Positions 18,025 to 26,933 are shown, numbered from the stretch's first letter. The stretch: 64,000 bases of DNA from Streptomyces sp. SCSIO 30461 (GCF_037023745.1 NZ_CP146101.1:248001-312000), one strand, 5' to 3'. Program-made: numbers and translations. Notes: generated by a model from the letters alone, not told the origin.

Positions 18025-18816
18025 TCAGCCGCGCCCCAGCTGCTCCAGGACCTGCTTCGGGCGGTTGGTGATGATCGCCTCGACACCGAGCTCGACGCAG
18101 AATTCGACGTCCTCGGGCTCGTTGACCGTCCAGACGTGCACCTGGTGACCGGCCGCGTGCAACCGCTCGACATAGGAGGGGTGATTGCGTACGAGACGGA
18201 TGCCGGGTCCCGCGATCCGCGCACCGGCCGGCAGTCGCGCCTCGCGTGCCCGCAGCGGCAGGAACTGCATCAGTGACACCGTGGGGATCTGTGGTGCCGC
18301 AGCAGCGATCCGGTGCAGCGAACGCGCCGAGAAGCTCATGACCCGGACCGGGGACTCCTCGTACCCGACCGGACCGTCCAGGCCGAACCGCTTCAGCAGG
18401 TGGAGCAGCCGTTCCTCCACCTGACCGCGCCAGCGGGTGGGGTGCTTGGTCTCGATGGCCAGCTGGATGGGCCGCCCGGCATCGGCGACCAGCTCCAGCA
18501 GGCGCTCCAGGGTCAGGACCGAGGTGAACTCCCGATCACCCCAGTCAGGGCTCTCCTCGCTGTCCTTCCAGGAACCGAAGTCGAGGGCGGCCAGCTCGGC
18601 CAGCTCCAGGGCGGAGACCGCGCCGCGGCCGTTCGACGTACGGTTGACGCGGCGGTCGTGCACACAGACGAGATGACCGTCGGCGGTGAGACGCACATCG
18701 CACTCGAGGGCGTCGGACCCATCCTCTATCGCCTTCACATAGGCGGCCAGGGTGTGTTCCGGAGCGTCCTCGGAGGCGCCTCGATGAGCGACGACCTGGA
18801 TCGGGAGTTGTGTCAC
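18025..18816 (-). CDS. Glycerophosphodiester phosphodiesterase
   Basis: 263 residues. The GDPD signature is intact: VVAHRGASEDAPEHTLAAY (His and Arg), ALECDVRLTADG (metal Glu/Asp) and VCVHDRRVNRTSNG (second His). A C-terminal VHVWTVNEPEDVEFCVELGVEAIITNRP ends the TIM barrel as usual. It splits glycerophosphodiesters to glycerol 3-phosphate and an alcohol. There is no signal peptide, so it is the cytoplasmic type. It diverges from the HtrA gene, with 187 bases between the starts. Confidence 0.95.
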   Translation of the reverse strand: MTQLPIQVVAHRGASEDAPEHTLAAYVKAIEDGSDALECDVRLTADGHLVCVHDRRVNRTSNGRGAVSALELAELAALDFGSWKDSEESPDWGDREFTSVLTLERLLELVADAGRPIQLAIETKHPTRWRGQVEERLLHLLKRFGLDGPVGYEESPVRVMSFSARSLHRIAAAAPQIPTVSLMQFLPLRAREARLPAGARIAGPGIRLVRNHPSYVERLHAAGHQVHVWTVNEPEDVEFCVELGVEAIITNRPKQVLEQLGRG

Positions 18817-19003
18817 CGCGTCATGGTGCCACTGTCCGAAAGGCGCCGTGGCGCCGCGCCGTACCGCTGCCCGCTATGTCCGTGATAAAGGTCGCGGATG
18901 GTGTCGCGCCCATATGCACAGCTCCTGTTTACAGTGGCCTGACAGCCAGTGGGAAAAGCTGGCACCTGACACTGACACTGACACGGCTATCGAGGAGACA
19001 CCT

Positions 19004-20494
19004 GTGAGCACCGAGAACGAGGGCACCGAGGGCCCCGCGGGTCAGTCCGCCCCGTCCGCACCTCCTGTGCCCCCTTCTGTGCCGCCGGCCGCTCCCGACA
19101 GCGCGCCTTACGCGGGCCATCCCGGACTCGGCGGCCATACCGCCCATGCCCCCTCCACCCCTGCGGCCACGGACGCACCGACCCAGCAGGTCCCGCCCGT
19201 GTCCCCGACGCAGCAGCTGCCGCCCGTACCGCCCGGTCCGGTCGCACCGGCGGCGGCCGTCCCTCCGATGCCGCCCGCCGCCGGGCACGGCTCAGGAGGC
19301 TGGCCCCCGCCCGCCGCGCCCTGGGGTGCGGCGGCACCGGGCGCCCCCGCCCCCGCGTCCCGGCCGCGAGGCCTCGCCAACGGTCTGCTCGCGGCCGTGA
19401 TCGGCGCCGCGCTCATCGCAGGTGGTGTGGGCGGCGGCATCGGCTACTGGGCGGCGGAACACGGCGACGGCGGCGGTGTCTCGACAACGGTCTCCGCGGG
19501 CGACGCCCCCGCCGACTTCAAGCGGGAGCCGGGCACGGTCGCCGCCGTGGCCAACAAGGCGCTGCCCAGCGTCGTCACCATCGAGGCCAAGTCCGGTGTC
19601 GCCCAGGGCCAGCCCGAGGGCGGCACAGGCACGGGCTTCGTATACGACAGGGAAGGCCACATTCTCACCAACAACCACGTGGTGGCATCGGCGGCAGACG
19701 GCGGTGAGCTGTCGGCGACCTTCTCCGACGGTAAGAAGTACGACGCCGAGGTCGTCGGCCGCGCCCAGGGTTATGACGTCGCCGTGCTGAAGCTGAAGAA
19801 CGCCCCCTCCGGTCTCACCCCGCTGGCACTCGGGAATTCGGACCGGGTGGCCGTCGGTGACTCCACCATCGCGATCGGCGCGCCCTTCGGCCTGTCCAAC
19901 ACCGTCACCACCGGCATCATCAGCGCCAAGAACCGTCCGGTCGCATCGGGTGACGGCTCAAGCGGCAAGAACTCGTACATGAGCGCCCTCCAGACCGACG
20001 CATCGATCAACCCGGGTAACTCCGGGGGCCCGCTGCTCGACGCCAGCGGCGCGGTGATCGGTATCAACTCCGCGATCCAGTCGGCGGGTGGCAGCGGCCT
20101 CGGTCAGTCGCAGGCGGGGTCCATCGGCCTCGGCTTCGCCATCCCGATCAACCAGGCCAAGAACGTGGCCGAGCAGCTGATCAAGACCGGCCAGCCGGTC
20201 TACCCGGTGATCGGTGCCACGGTGAACATGAGTGACGAGAACGGTGCCGTGATCGCCGCCCAGGGCGCCGGCGGCTCAGCCGCGGTCACCCCCGACGGCC
20301 CGGCCGCCAAGGCAGGGCTCAAGGCGGGCGACGTGATCACCAAGTTCAACGGGAAGGCGGTCGACAGCGGGCCGACCCTGATCAGCGAGATCTGGAACCA
20401 CAAGCCCGGCGACACGGTGACCGTCACCTACAAGCGCGACGGCAAGGAGTCCACGGTCGACCTCACGCTGGGCGAGCGCAAGGGCGACGGCTGA
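19004..20494 (+). CDS. HtrA/DegP-family membrane-anchored serine protease with PDZ domain
   Basis: 496 residues from a GTG behind GAGGAG (spacing 6). Residues 1-115 are a Pro/Ala/Gly-rich cytoplasmic tail; a transmembrane helix follows (GLLAAVIGAALIAGGVGGGIGYW). The trypsin-like domain has the triad His in ILTNNHVV, Asp in GYDVAVLKL and Ser in NPGNSGGPLL, and a PDZ domain covers the last 95 residues (GPAAKAGLKAGDVITKFNGKAV). It likely degrades misfolded proteins outside the membrane. The open frame extends 52 codons upstream without a ribosome site, so the GTG is preferred. Confidence 0.94.
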   Translation: MSTENEGTEGPAGQSAPSAPPVPPSVPPAAPDSAPYAGHPGLGGHTAHAPSTPAATDAPTQQVPPVSPTQQLPPVPPGPVAPAAAVPPMPPAAGHGSGGWPPPAAPWGAAAPGAPAPASRPRGLANGLLAAVIGAALIAGGVGGGIGYWAAEHGDGGGVSTTVSAGDAPADFKREPGTVAAVANKALPSVVTIEAKSGVAQGQPEGGTGTGFVYDREGHILTNNHVVASAADGGELSATFSDGKKYDAEVVGRAQGYDVAVLKLKNAPSGLTPLALGNSDRVAVGDSTIAIGAPFGLSNTVTTGIISAKNRPVASGDGSSGKNSYMSALQTDASINPGNSGGPLLDASGAVIGINSAIQSAGGSGLGQSQAGSIGLGFAIPINQAKNVAEQLIKTGQPVYPVIGATVNMSDENGAVIAAQGAGGSAAVTPDGPAAKAGLKAGDVITKFNGKAVDSGPTLISEIWNHKPGDTVTVTYKRDGKESTVDLTLGERKGDG

Positions 20495-20516
20495 CGCGGT
20501 CGACAGCCGACATGAC

Positions 20517-20559
20517 GAGGGCGAGGGGCCTGCCGATTCTCGGTAGGCCCCTCGCCCTC
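20517..20559. terminator. Bidirectional terminator hairpin
   Basis: GAGGGCGAGGGGCCT pairs with its complement around GCCGATTCTCGGT, between the convergent HtrA and formaldehyde dehydrogenase genes. Confidence 0.85.
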
Positions 20560-20566
20560 TCCCGGC

Positions 20567-21706
20567 TCAGGTGTTCGGGTGCAGCACGACCTTGGTGTAG
20601 CCCTCGATCCGCTTGTCGAACTTGTCATACGCCGACGGTGCTTGGTCCAGGGGCAGTTCATGGGAGACGACGAAGCTGGGCTTCGCCCTGCCCTCGATGA
20701 TCATGTCGCGAAGATGGCGGTTGTAACGTTTCACGTTGCACTGCCCGGTGCCCATCCGCAGTCCCTTCTCGAAGAGCTTGCCGATCGAGACCAGCAGCAT
20801 CCCGTGTTTGGCCTGCTCGTCGGGGCCACCCGGATCGGCGGGCACGTACAGTCCTGGCACGCCCAGCGCCCCGGTCGCCCGCACCGTACCGACCAGCGAG
20901 TTCAGCACGGTCGCCGGTTCCTCCTGGTCCTTGCCGTGCGCCATCGCCTGGTAGCCGACGGCGTCCACGCCCTTGTCCGTGCCGATGCCCTCGGTCTGCT
21001 CCTTGATCTGCTCGACCGGGTCGCCTTCGGCGAAGTCGATCGGTACAGCCCCGATCTCCCGGGCCTTCTGCAGCCGTTCCGGTACCCGGTCCACGACGAA
21101 GACCTTCCTCGCGCCGCGCAGCAGGGCGGAGTAGGCGGCCATCAGCCCGACCGGACCGCCTCCGTACACGGCGACGCTTTCGCCGGGGCGTACCTGAGCG
21201 AGTTCGCAGCCGTGGTACCCGGTGGGAAAGATGTCGGCGAGCAGCATGAAGTCCGTCTCGTGCTCGTTCCCCTGGGGCAGCTTCAGGCAGTTGAAGTCGG
21301 CATAGGGCACCCGCAGGTACTCGGCCTGGCCGCCCATCCAGGGCCCCATGGCGACGTATCCGTATGCGCCGCCTGCGAAGCCCGGGTTGACGGTCTGGCA
21401 GAATCCTGTGAATCCCTCGACGCAATTGGTACAGAATCCGCAGGCGACATTGAAGGGCATGACCACACGGTCGCCCTCCTTGAGCGCGGTGACGCCCTGG
21501 CCGGTCTCCTCGATGATCCCCATGTTCTCGTGCCCGAACACGATGCCGGGCTCCGCCGCCGTCCGGCCCTCGTACATGTGCAGGTCGGAGCCGCATATCG
21601 CGGTGGATGTGACGCGTACGATCACGTCGTTGGGGTGCTGTATCCCCGGTTTCGGAACGTCCTCGACCGCGACGGTGAACGGTCCCTTGTAGACGACGGC
21701 CTTCAT
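20567..21706 (-). CDS. Glutathione-independent formaldehyde dehydrogenase-like zinc alcohol dehydrogenase
   Basis: 379 residues. Zinc-dependent medium-chain dehydrogenase: catalytic zinc ligands in ICGSDLHMYEG and GHENMG, the structural-zinc Cys lobe (CGFCTNCVEGFTGFC, about 95-110), and a Rossmann motif VAVYGGGPVGLMAAY near 180. The insertion patterns and GTDKGVDAVGYQAMAHGKD match FdhA, which oxidises formaldehyde or other small aldehydes with NAD+ without added glutathione. GGAGGT lies upstream of the ATG used; the frame continues further up but loses conservation. Confidence 0.92.
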   Translation of the reverse strand: MKAVVYKGPFTVAVEDVPKPGIQHPNDVIVRVTSTAICGSDLHMYEGRTAAEPGIVFGHENMGIIEETGQGVTALKEGDRVVMPFNVACGFCTNCVEGFTGFCQTVNPGFAGGAYGYVAMGPWMGGQAEYLRVPYADFNCLKLPQGNEHETDFMLLADIFPTGYHGCELAQVRPGESVAVYGGGPVGLMAAYSALLRGARKVFVVDRVPERLQKAREIGAVPIDFAEGDPVEQIKEQTEGIGTDKGVDAVGYQAMAHGKDQEEPATVLNSLVGTVRATGALGVPGLYVPADPGGPDEQAKHGMLLVSIGKLFEKGLRMGTGQCNVKRYNRHLRDMIIEGRAKPSFVVSHELPLDQAPSAYDKFDKRIEGYTKVVLHPNT

Positions 21707-21911
21707 GCCTGCCACCTCCGCTCGGCGATGCATGTGCTGTGCCGCCCCCCGGCCCGTCCCCGCCCGCGCTTCGTCCCGCCCGCGCCTCGCGTGACCCATC
21801 TCTCATGATTCTCCGACCTCAGGTGACGGACAACCCGGTAATGTCGGAATGAAGCCTATAAGCCCTGGTGAGCCCTGGTATGAACCGCGGAATCGGAAAG
21901 CGAGGACGAGA

Positions 21912-22103
21912 ATGGCAGCGCAGCGACTCGGGACCCTGCTCGTCCCCGTCCCCGGCCTGTCCGGCACCACCTACCCGCCCGGTACGACGGTCACGGTCCG
22001 TGGTCGCGGTGCGACGGTGGATGCCTTCGTCAATGGTGACTGGCTCCCCCTGTCGTGGTGGGAGTTCTCCGACGGCCTGCGCGAGGACATCGCCGATCGC
22101 TGA
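21912..22103 (+). CDS. Small conserved-looking protein of unknown function
   Basis: 63 residues from ATG (MAAQRLGTLLVPV). Third codon positions are nearly all G or C, so it is probably real. It contains a beta-rich stretch (VTVRGRGATVDAFVNGDWL) and a PLSWWEF segment. No signal peptide or metal motif. An in-frame ATG 21 codons earlier lacks codon bias. No family recognised. Confidence 0.6.
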   Translation: MAAQRLGTLLVPVPGLSGTTYPPGTTVTVRGRGATVDAFVNGDWLPLSWWEFSDGLREDIADR

Positions 22104-22441
22104 CGCCTTCACGGCGTAGCCGCGCGCCTCAGGCTGCCACGACCGCGGATCGCGACCGCCCCAGGGCTGATCGGCTCGTGGTGCTCGACAGGTTCGTCGC
22201 GCGCTCGCTCGGTGGCTGAGTCTGGGAGCAGCGCCGACACGACCAGCCGATGAGGTCGTGAGTCTGACCGCGTATTCCACCGGTGACGAGGCAGGGACGG
22301 GCTCGCGCACGGGCCGGGGCCCGCTCCGCCGACCAGCGTACGGAGCGGGCCCCAGCCTCGGCCGCCTCAGCGCGGGATCGCGTCGGACGCAGCGTGTCAC
22401 CTGCGACCTCTTCGCGGACCCTCCGAGTTCGTGCAGGGCTG
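22104..22441. other. Gene-free stretch with terminator
   Basis: Apart from the hairpin at 22316-22353, listed separately, I see nothing in this interval. Confidence 0.5.
22316..22353. terminator. Terminator hairpin downstream of the collagen-like gene
   Basis: Perfect 13-base arms (GGGGCCCGCTCCG and its complement) around a 12-base loop, about 90 bases past the collagen-like gene stop. Confidence 0.75.
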
Positions 22442-23170
22442 TCAGGCGGGCAGCGGGTCGTCGACCGCGACCCACGTGCTGCCGCTGAAGTCGAACGAAT
22501 CCGTCTGCAGTGAACCGGTGCGGGCCCCCGGCAGCTCCCACACTTCGCCGTTCTGGAAGAGCACCTTGACGTAGGCGGTGTCGCCGGCGGCCGCGGTTCC
22601 GGCCGAAGGCACCGAGACCGAGACCGAGCAGGCCCTGTAGGCAGTACCCGTGGGGTAGCCGGTGTTGTCGTCGACCCGCACCCAGGCGTAATCGTTCGTT
22701 CCCGCCTCGCCGTTCAGCTCGAGGTCGCGCTGGCCGACGAAGACCCGTCCGTTGGTGCGCAGCGCCACACTCAGCTCTTCGCGAAGCGTGAGCTCGGAGA
22801 CGTCGAGTGCGAAGTACTCGGTGGAGTCGATGTCGGTGCACGGTCCGGCCGGACCTGCCGGACCACGGTCTCCGCGTGGGCCCTGCGGGCCCCGGTCACC
22901 CCGGTCACCCCGTGGGCCCTGCGGACCGCGGCCGCCGCCGCACCAGTCTCCGCCGCCTGCCGCGAGGATGCTGTTGACACCGTCGGAGAAGTACCCGCTG
23001 CATGCCGCAAAGACGCCCTCGGCCACGGGAGTGCCCGTGTCGGCTGCCACGGCCGGTGTGGTGAGGCCCAGCATCGTCAGCGTCAGCGAGGCGGTCGCGC
23101 AACCGGCGAGCAACCTGGCCCGCTTGGGCCGCGGGCCGAAACCCGATCCGGTCCTGATCTCAGGACTCAT
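22442..23170 (-). CDS. Secreted protein with collagen-like Gly-X-Y repeats
   Basis: 242 residues. An Arg-rich n-region and hydrophobic core end in AVAAD near residue 44, a Sec signal peptide. A short N-terminal domain with two Cys (FAACSGYFSDGV) and an acid GGGDWCGGG link lead into about ten collagen triplets (GPQGPRGDRG type, residues 82-110), then a 130-residue beta-rich C-terminal domain starting PCTDIDSTEYF. The repeats could form a trimeric stalk, as in spore-surface BclA-type proteins; surface display is inference. No sortase motif or membrane anchor is seen. Confidence 0.85.
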   Translation of the reverse strand: MSPEIRTGSGFGPRPKRARLLAGCATASLTLTMLGLTTPAVAADTGTPVAEGVFAACSGYFSDGVNSILAAGGGDWCGGGRGPQGPRGDRGDRGPQGPRGDRGPAGPAGPCTDIDSTEYFALDVSELTLREELSVALRTNGRVFVGQRDLELNGEAGTNDYAWVRVDDNTGYPTGTAYRACSVSVSVPSAGTAAAGDTAYVKVLFQNGEVWELPGARTGSLQTDSFDFSGSTWVAVDDPLPA

Positions 23171-23913
23171 GAGGTCCCCTGCTTTCTGGTGGATTCGAAC
23201 TCATCCGGAGGCCGCGGCGAAGCGCCTTGGCCCCTCCGGAATCATTTCGATGACCACCGCTGCATACGGGAGAGGCGCGCTCAGAGATCAACACTTCAGC
23301 CGAGTGACTACTTCCGATAGGTCAATACGCGCCGCGAAGGGCTGGCAGCATCGGTGGCCGGTCGCCGGGTACAGGCAGAACGTTTCAGCCGCTGTAGCGC
23401 CAACGCCATGACATCACCCTCAAAGCCGCATCCTGGGCTGCTCTATATTCAAGTTCGTGAGCATCGACCAGCAGTTCAACCCGCAGAATGGACGTGGGTA
23501 CGGGCATCGGAATCCAGACCGCGACGGGGCCGGCTCCGCGGAGTGTGATTATCGAACTCTCCTGGTGAGGCTTGGCCCGTGGCTGCCAGACCCAGCTCCC
23601 GGCGCGTCAGGTGCCCGAAACAAACGGATCCGTCCGGCTGGCGGGCGAGTCGTGCACGGGTTGTTTCCCATTATTCGAGGACGTCGGTCAGGGATATCAG
23701 GGTTTGTTTCCCCTGGTGGGTTGAATCTTCTGGCCTGCTTCGGATGCAGTGAGGTGTTCCGACCTGCAATGATTCTTGCTTCTCGGTTTTCCTGGGGCGC
23801 TTCGGTGATGCCTACGGATGAAATCGGATGCGGGGAAACAACCCTACCTCCCCTGAGGAGATGTCGATCAGGCCGCAACTCCCGTACCCGTGCCGAGACC
23901 TCGGGAGGACGCA
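23171..23913. other. Gene-free stretch of 743 bases with inverted repeats
   Basis: Codon bias is absent in all six frames. It holds promoters for the two divergent flanking genes and the repeats listed at 23658-23844. Confidence 0.5.
23658..23844. repeat. Separated perfect 12-bp inverted repeat with a related third copy
   Basis: GGGTTGTTTCCC (23658-23669) and its exact complement GGGAAACAACCC (23833-23844) lie 163 bases apart. A near copy, GGGTTTGTTTCCC, lies between them at 23700-23712. The right copy is 70 bases before the start of the HTH gene, so the set may be regulator sites for looping. Confidence 0.55.
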
Positions 23914-24726
23914 ATGGGACGCCCCGAAAAAGCAATCACTTCGTACGAAAGCGCGGCCGGTGGCTTCTGCTGCCGGATACGGGGTGCGCGCGAGCGGGCA
24001 GGAAACCCGGACTACCGGGCCATGGCTGCTCGATGCGGCCTGGCGCACTCGACCCTGTCCAAGGCTGCCGCCGGCAGCCGCGTACCGACCTGGCCGGTGA
24101 CCGAGGCCTTCATATCCAGCCTCAACGCCCTGTCCACCGCCGAGGCCAAGGAGGACCTCGACACATGGTTCGAGAGTTGGACCAGAGCGAAGCAACGGGA
24201 GGAATCCGAGCCCGCCGCCCCCTCGCGGCGCCGACGAGCGAACCCCCCGCGGCCGTATGAGCCTGCATACAGGGCGCTCGCTGCGAACCCGCACACGGCC
24301 GGAACGGCTGAAGCCTTCATCCTGCAGCTGAGGATGCTTCAAGCCTGGTCCGGACTCTCCTTCGTGCAACTGTCGCGCCGAGCGGCCAAGGGCACCCTGC
24401 CGACCAGCACCATCAGTGACACCCTGCGGCGGAAGAAGCTGCCCAAGTGGTCCTTCGTGGAAGCGTTCGTCTCGGCCTGCGGGGGAAGCGGGACGGACAC
24501 GGCGGCATGGGGCCGCGCCTGGGAACTCGTCAAGGCCCAGGAACTGCTGGGAGACGCGCCTGCCTTGAGCGATGGAGCACGCCGTGCGGAACAGGGGCTG
24601 AACGCCGAGGAGGCCACCGGGCAGGTCGCCCAGACCTTAGATCATCTGAGACACGGAGCCTCGATTCCGAAGCAGCCCACCTGGTTGCGCAAGGCGGTGG
24701 AGGAGGAGACCACGTCGACGAAGTGA
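23914..24726 (+). CDS. Helix-turn-helix domain protein, unknown role
   Basis: 270 residues from the ATG behind GGGAGGA. An XRE-like helix-turn-helix is suggested near residues 30-60 (YRAMAARCGLAHSTLSKAAAG), and a second, similar helical unit near 150-180 (LSFVQLSRRAAKGTLPTSTISDTLR), so the protein may be an internal duplication with two DNA-binding modules. A Pro/Arg-rich linker joins them. No sensor domain is seen. It lies between a repeat-bearing intergenic region that may be its target and the tRNA-Ser/AICE insertion site. Confidence 0.72.
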   Translation: MGRPEKAITSYESAAGGFCCRIRGARERAGNPDYRAMAARCGLAHSTLSKAAAGSRVPTWPVTEAFISSLNALSTAEAKEDLDTWFESWTRAKQREESEPAAPSRRRRANPPRPYEPAYRALAANPHTAGTAEAFILQLRMLQAWSGLSFVQLSRRAAKGTLPTSTISDTLRRKKLPKWSFVEAFVSACGGSGTDTAAWGRAWELVKAQELLGDAPALSDGARRAEQGLNAEEATGQVAQTLDHLRHGASIPKQPTWLRKAVEEETTSTK

Positions 24727-24977
24727 CCGCATAGCCCGATTACCTCTCCGGGTTGAGCACTCGATGGCCTGTCGTCCTGCAGGGCCACAACGAGCGGGGT
24801 AGGAACGGGGCACTCGAGCCGCCCCATCGCCGCCCGCTCGAACCTCCCGCCAAGCGGCATCGCGAAAGCCGCCGAATGGACCGGGGGCACATCCGGCACC
24901 CTGCGACCAGGCTTCGGCGCGCGAGGCACCCAGCGGGTAGGCTGTAGCCCGCTCCGCAGCAGGTGATGCGGGGCTTG

Positions 24978-25064
24978 GGTGGGTTGCCCGAGCGGCCTAA
25001 GGGAACGGTCTTGAAAACCGTCGTGGCAGCGATGTCACCGTGGGTTCAAATCCCACACCCACCG
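24978..25064 (+). tRNA. tRNA-Ser (anticodon UGA)
   Basis: 87 bases. The acceptor stem GGTGGGT pairs with ACCCACC, the anticodon arm ACGGT-CTTGAAA-ACCGT shows TGA, a long variable arm is present, and the T arm is GTGGGTTCAAATCCCAC. No CCA is encoded. Its 3' part from the anticodon stem on is the left attachment site of the integrated element. Confidence 0.97.
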
Positions 25065-25065
25065 C
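25007..25065 (+). repeat. attL: 59-bp direct repeat inside tRNA-Ser
   Basis: Identical over 59 bases to 40886-40944. It spans the anticodon stem to one base past the tRNA, so integration leaves the tRNA gene intact. Confidence 0.95.
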
Positions 25066-25087
25066 CGCAGGTCAGAAGCTTGCAGGT

Positions 25088-25125
25088 CAGAAGGGGTGCC
25101 ACTCTCCGGAGCGGCACCCCTTCTG
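25088..25125 (+). terminator. Terminator hairpin downstream of tRNA-Ser, carried by the element
   Basis: 13-base arms CAGAAGGGGTGCC and GGCACCCCTTCTG. It lies just inside the element and resembles the hairpin beyond attR, so the element supplies a replacement terminator for the tRNA. Two copies of GCAGGTCAGAAG (25067-25078, 25082-25093) precede and overlap it and could be integrase arm sites. Confidence 0.75.
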
Positions 25126-25200
25126 CGTGCAGGCTGTCTCACCCTGAATCGGCGGTATCCCACCTCTGACCAGCGCGTGCGGCCAACCTGCGGCCAGGAT

Positions 25201-26577
25201 CTACGGCTCTTCGGCCTCGTCTTCCTGCTCCGCCAACCCTTGATCGATCAGCTCGTTCATCCTCGCTTCCTCACCGTCCAGCACCTTGGCGTAGTAGCGC
25301 TGAAGCACGGCGACGCTCTGACCCGCTCGCCGCGCGGTCTCGGCCAGGCTCACCCCGGAACGGAGCCAGAACGACACACAGGCGTGGCGCAGGTCGTACG
25401 GGATGGCGGCCAAGGGAGAGGCGACCTGGGCGGCTGTCAGTGCCTTCTTGCGAGCCTCCTTCCACACCGCGCCGTACTCCTGCGACCGGACGGGCCCACC
25501 ACGCACGGCACTGAACAGCTGACCCCCGGTCGTAGTGCCGAACGCTTCGAGGTGGGCGCGAAGGATGGCCACCAGTACCGGCGGGATGGGCACCGGTCGG
25601 ACCGCGCGGCGGGCACGATGCTTGAGCTGCCGCACTTCGTATGGCTTGCCGTCATCGGTCCAGGCAGATCCCACCTGCGGTCGTGCACCAGCGAGCATGA
25701 GCCGTCCCCAACCGTCTGGAGGTAGTTCGCACTGATCCGCGCTCAACATGGAGACCTCCTCTGGCCGCATCGCGGCGTAGTAGATGCATGCGTAGAACGC
25801 GACCAGGTAGGCGCCGCGCGGCCCCTGCGCGCGGACTGCGTCCAGCAGCGCCCGCGCCTGTGCCGGAGTGGCGACGCTGCGTACGTCCAACTCCTCCACC
25901 GCTTTGGGGGTCTCCCAGTGCACGCGGTGCAGGGGGTTGCCGGGCAAGAGTTCCTGTTCCACGGCGAGCCGTAGGCAGTTACTCAGCACTGCTCGGCGAC
26001 GGCGAAAAGTGTTCGCTGCGGCTTCCTTGCCGTCCTGGCGCTTGGCCAGGGCTTCCAGCACCACGCGCACGCGCTTCGCGCTGTCCAGGTCGACAACCGC
26101 CGGCGAGTTACGTGCCACCCATGCCAACGCCTTGGCCTCCGCTTCCGGTGGCTCCTGGTCATGGCGTCCAGCATTGAATCCCCACTGGTAGAGCGCCCGG
26201 CGCAAGAGATCGTCCGCAGGGCGTCCCTTCCCTTCCGTGCACAGCGCCATCGTGGTGACAGTCAGGCTCTCGGCGATGCTCGCGCGGTGCTTCGCGGCAG
26301 CTGTCGGCCACTTTCGCGCGGCGTGAGCACGGGCATGGTCGTACCAAGTCGTACGGTTCCGCTCCCGGAGCTCCGACACGGGGAGGCCCGTTTCGGTGTC
26401 GAATGGCTCGCCCCTGCGGGCCGCGGTCAGCAATTCCGCGCGGCGAGCCTCAGCCTGTGTCTTCGTGGTGAAGCGCTCTGGGAACTCCGTCCCGTTGACG
26501 TACCAGCGGAGTTGGTATGGAGCTGACTTGCTGGAACGCTTCCGGACGCTCCAAATACGGACGTCGTAGCTGTGCAT
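25201..26577 (-). CDS. int: Tyrosine-recombinase integrase of the AICE
   Basis: 458 residues. An N-terminal AP2-like/arm-binding region (RWYVNGTEFPERFTTKTQAEA) and SAM-like core-binding domain lead to the catalytic domain: Arg in YYAAMRPEEVSML (about 270), the H-x-x-R box as YDLRHACVSFWLRSG (about 395) and the nucleophilic Tyr in VAVLQRYYAKVL (about 430). It performs integration and, with Xis, excision at the tRNA-Ser site. Its 3' end points to attL, 135 bases away. A strong hairpin separates it from xis, so int probably has its own promoter or is reduced relative to xis. The ribosome site is AAGGAGC. Confidence 0.96.
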   Translation of the reverse strand: MHSYDVRIWSVRKRSSKSAPYQLRWYVNGTEFPERFTTKTQAEARRAELLTAARRGEPFDTETGLPVSELRERNRTTWYDHARAHAARKWPTAAAKHRASIAESLTVTTMALCTEGKGRPADDLLRRALYQWGFNAGRHDQEPPEAEAKALAWVARNSPAVVDLDSAKRVRVVLEALAKRQDGKEAAANTFRRRRAVLSNCLRLAVEQELLPGNPLHRVHWETPKAVEELDVRSVATPAQARALLDAVRAQGPRGAYLVAFYACIYYAAMRPEEVSMLSADQCELPPDGWGRLMLAGARPQVGSAWTDDGKPYEVRQLKHRARRAVRPVPIPPVLVAILRAHLEAFGTTTGGQLFSAVRGGPVRSQEYGAVWKEARKKALTAAQVASPLAAIPYDLRHACVSFWLRSGVSLAETARRAGQSVAVLQRYYAKVLDGEEARMNELIDQGLAEQEDEAEEP

Positions 26578-26592
26578 CGTGCTCCTTCATGA

Positions 26593-26626
26593 CGAAGGGG
26601 CTCCGCCGCACGGCGGAGCCCCTTCG
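26593..26626 (-). terminator. Perfect 16-bp hairpin between xis and int
   Basis: CGAAGGGGCTCCGCCG and its exact complement with only CA between them. It would reduce read-through from the operon into int. Confidence 0.8.
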
Positions 26627-26639
26627 AATTGGGCAAAGG

Positions 26640-26825
26640 TCAGGCGGCGATCTCGTGCTTGTCCCACCACGCGTCCAAGTCGCTGCGACGGCAGCGGATC
26701 TGCCCGTTCGGCAGCTTGATGAGCTTGGGCGCCTTGCCGCGGGCGCGCATGCGATAGAAGGCAGCGCGGCTCATCTCGATCTCTTCGAGGACTTCGGGGA
26801 GCTTGAGCATCTTGGGTCGGGCCAT
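26640..26825 (-). CDS. xis: Excisionase (MerR/AlpA-like helix-turn-helix)
   Basis: 61 residues. The fold is the usual excisionase winged helix: LPEVLEEIEMSRAAFYRMR, then LIKLPNGQIRCRRSDLDAWWDKH. It would bend DNA at the attachment sites and direct Int to excise. It starts at ATG of MARPKMLKL; upstream codons of the open frame overlap a palindromic region and are unlikely to be translated. Confidence 0.92.
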   Translation of the reverse strand: MARPKMLKLPEVLEEIEMSRAAFYRMRARGKAPKLIKLPNGQIRCRRSDLDAWWDKHEIAA

Positions 26826-26860
26826 CGTTGCGACTCCTCGTTCTGGGCCTTTCGGGGAAT

Positions 26861-26933
26861 CCGCAACATCCGCCACGCCGCAACATTGCTGGTCAGCGGC
26901 TTGAATCTGTGGCGGATGCCGGTCGTGTTGCGG
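26861..26933. promoter_or_regulatory. Nested inverted repeat upstream of xis
   Basis: CCGCAACA (26861-26868) pairs with TGTTGCGG (26926-26933), and CATCCGCCAC (26867-26876) with GTGGCGGATG (26909-26918). It may be an operator or Xis site in the gap between the DUF3631 gene and xis. Confidence 0.5.

Noticed and set aside
25007..25065. Two tRNA-Ser(UGA) genes
   Set aside because: The copy at 40886 lacks the acceptor and D-arm half, so it is an attachment-site duplicate only.
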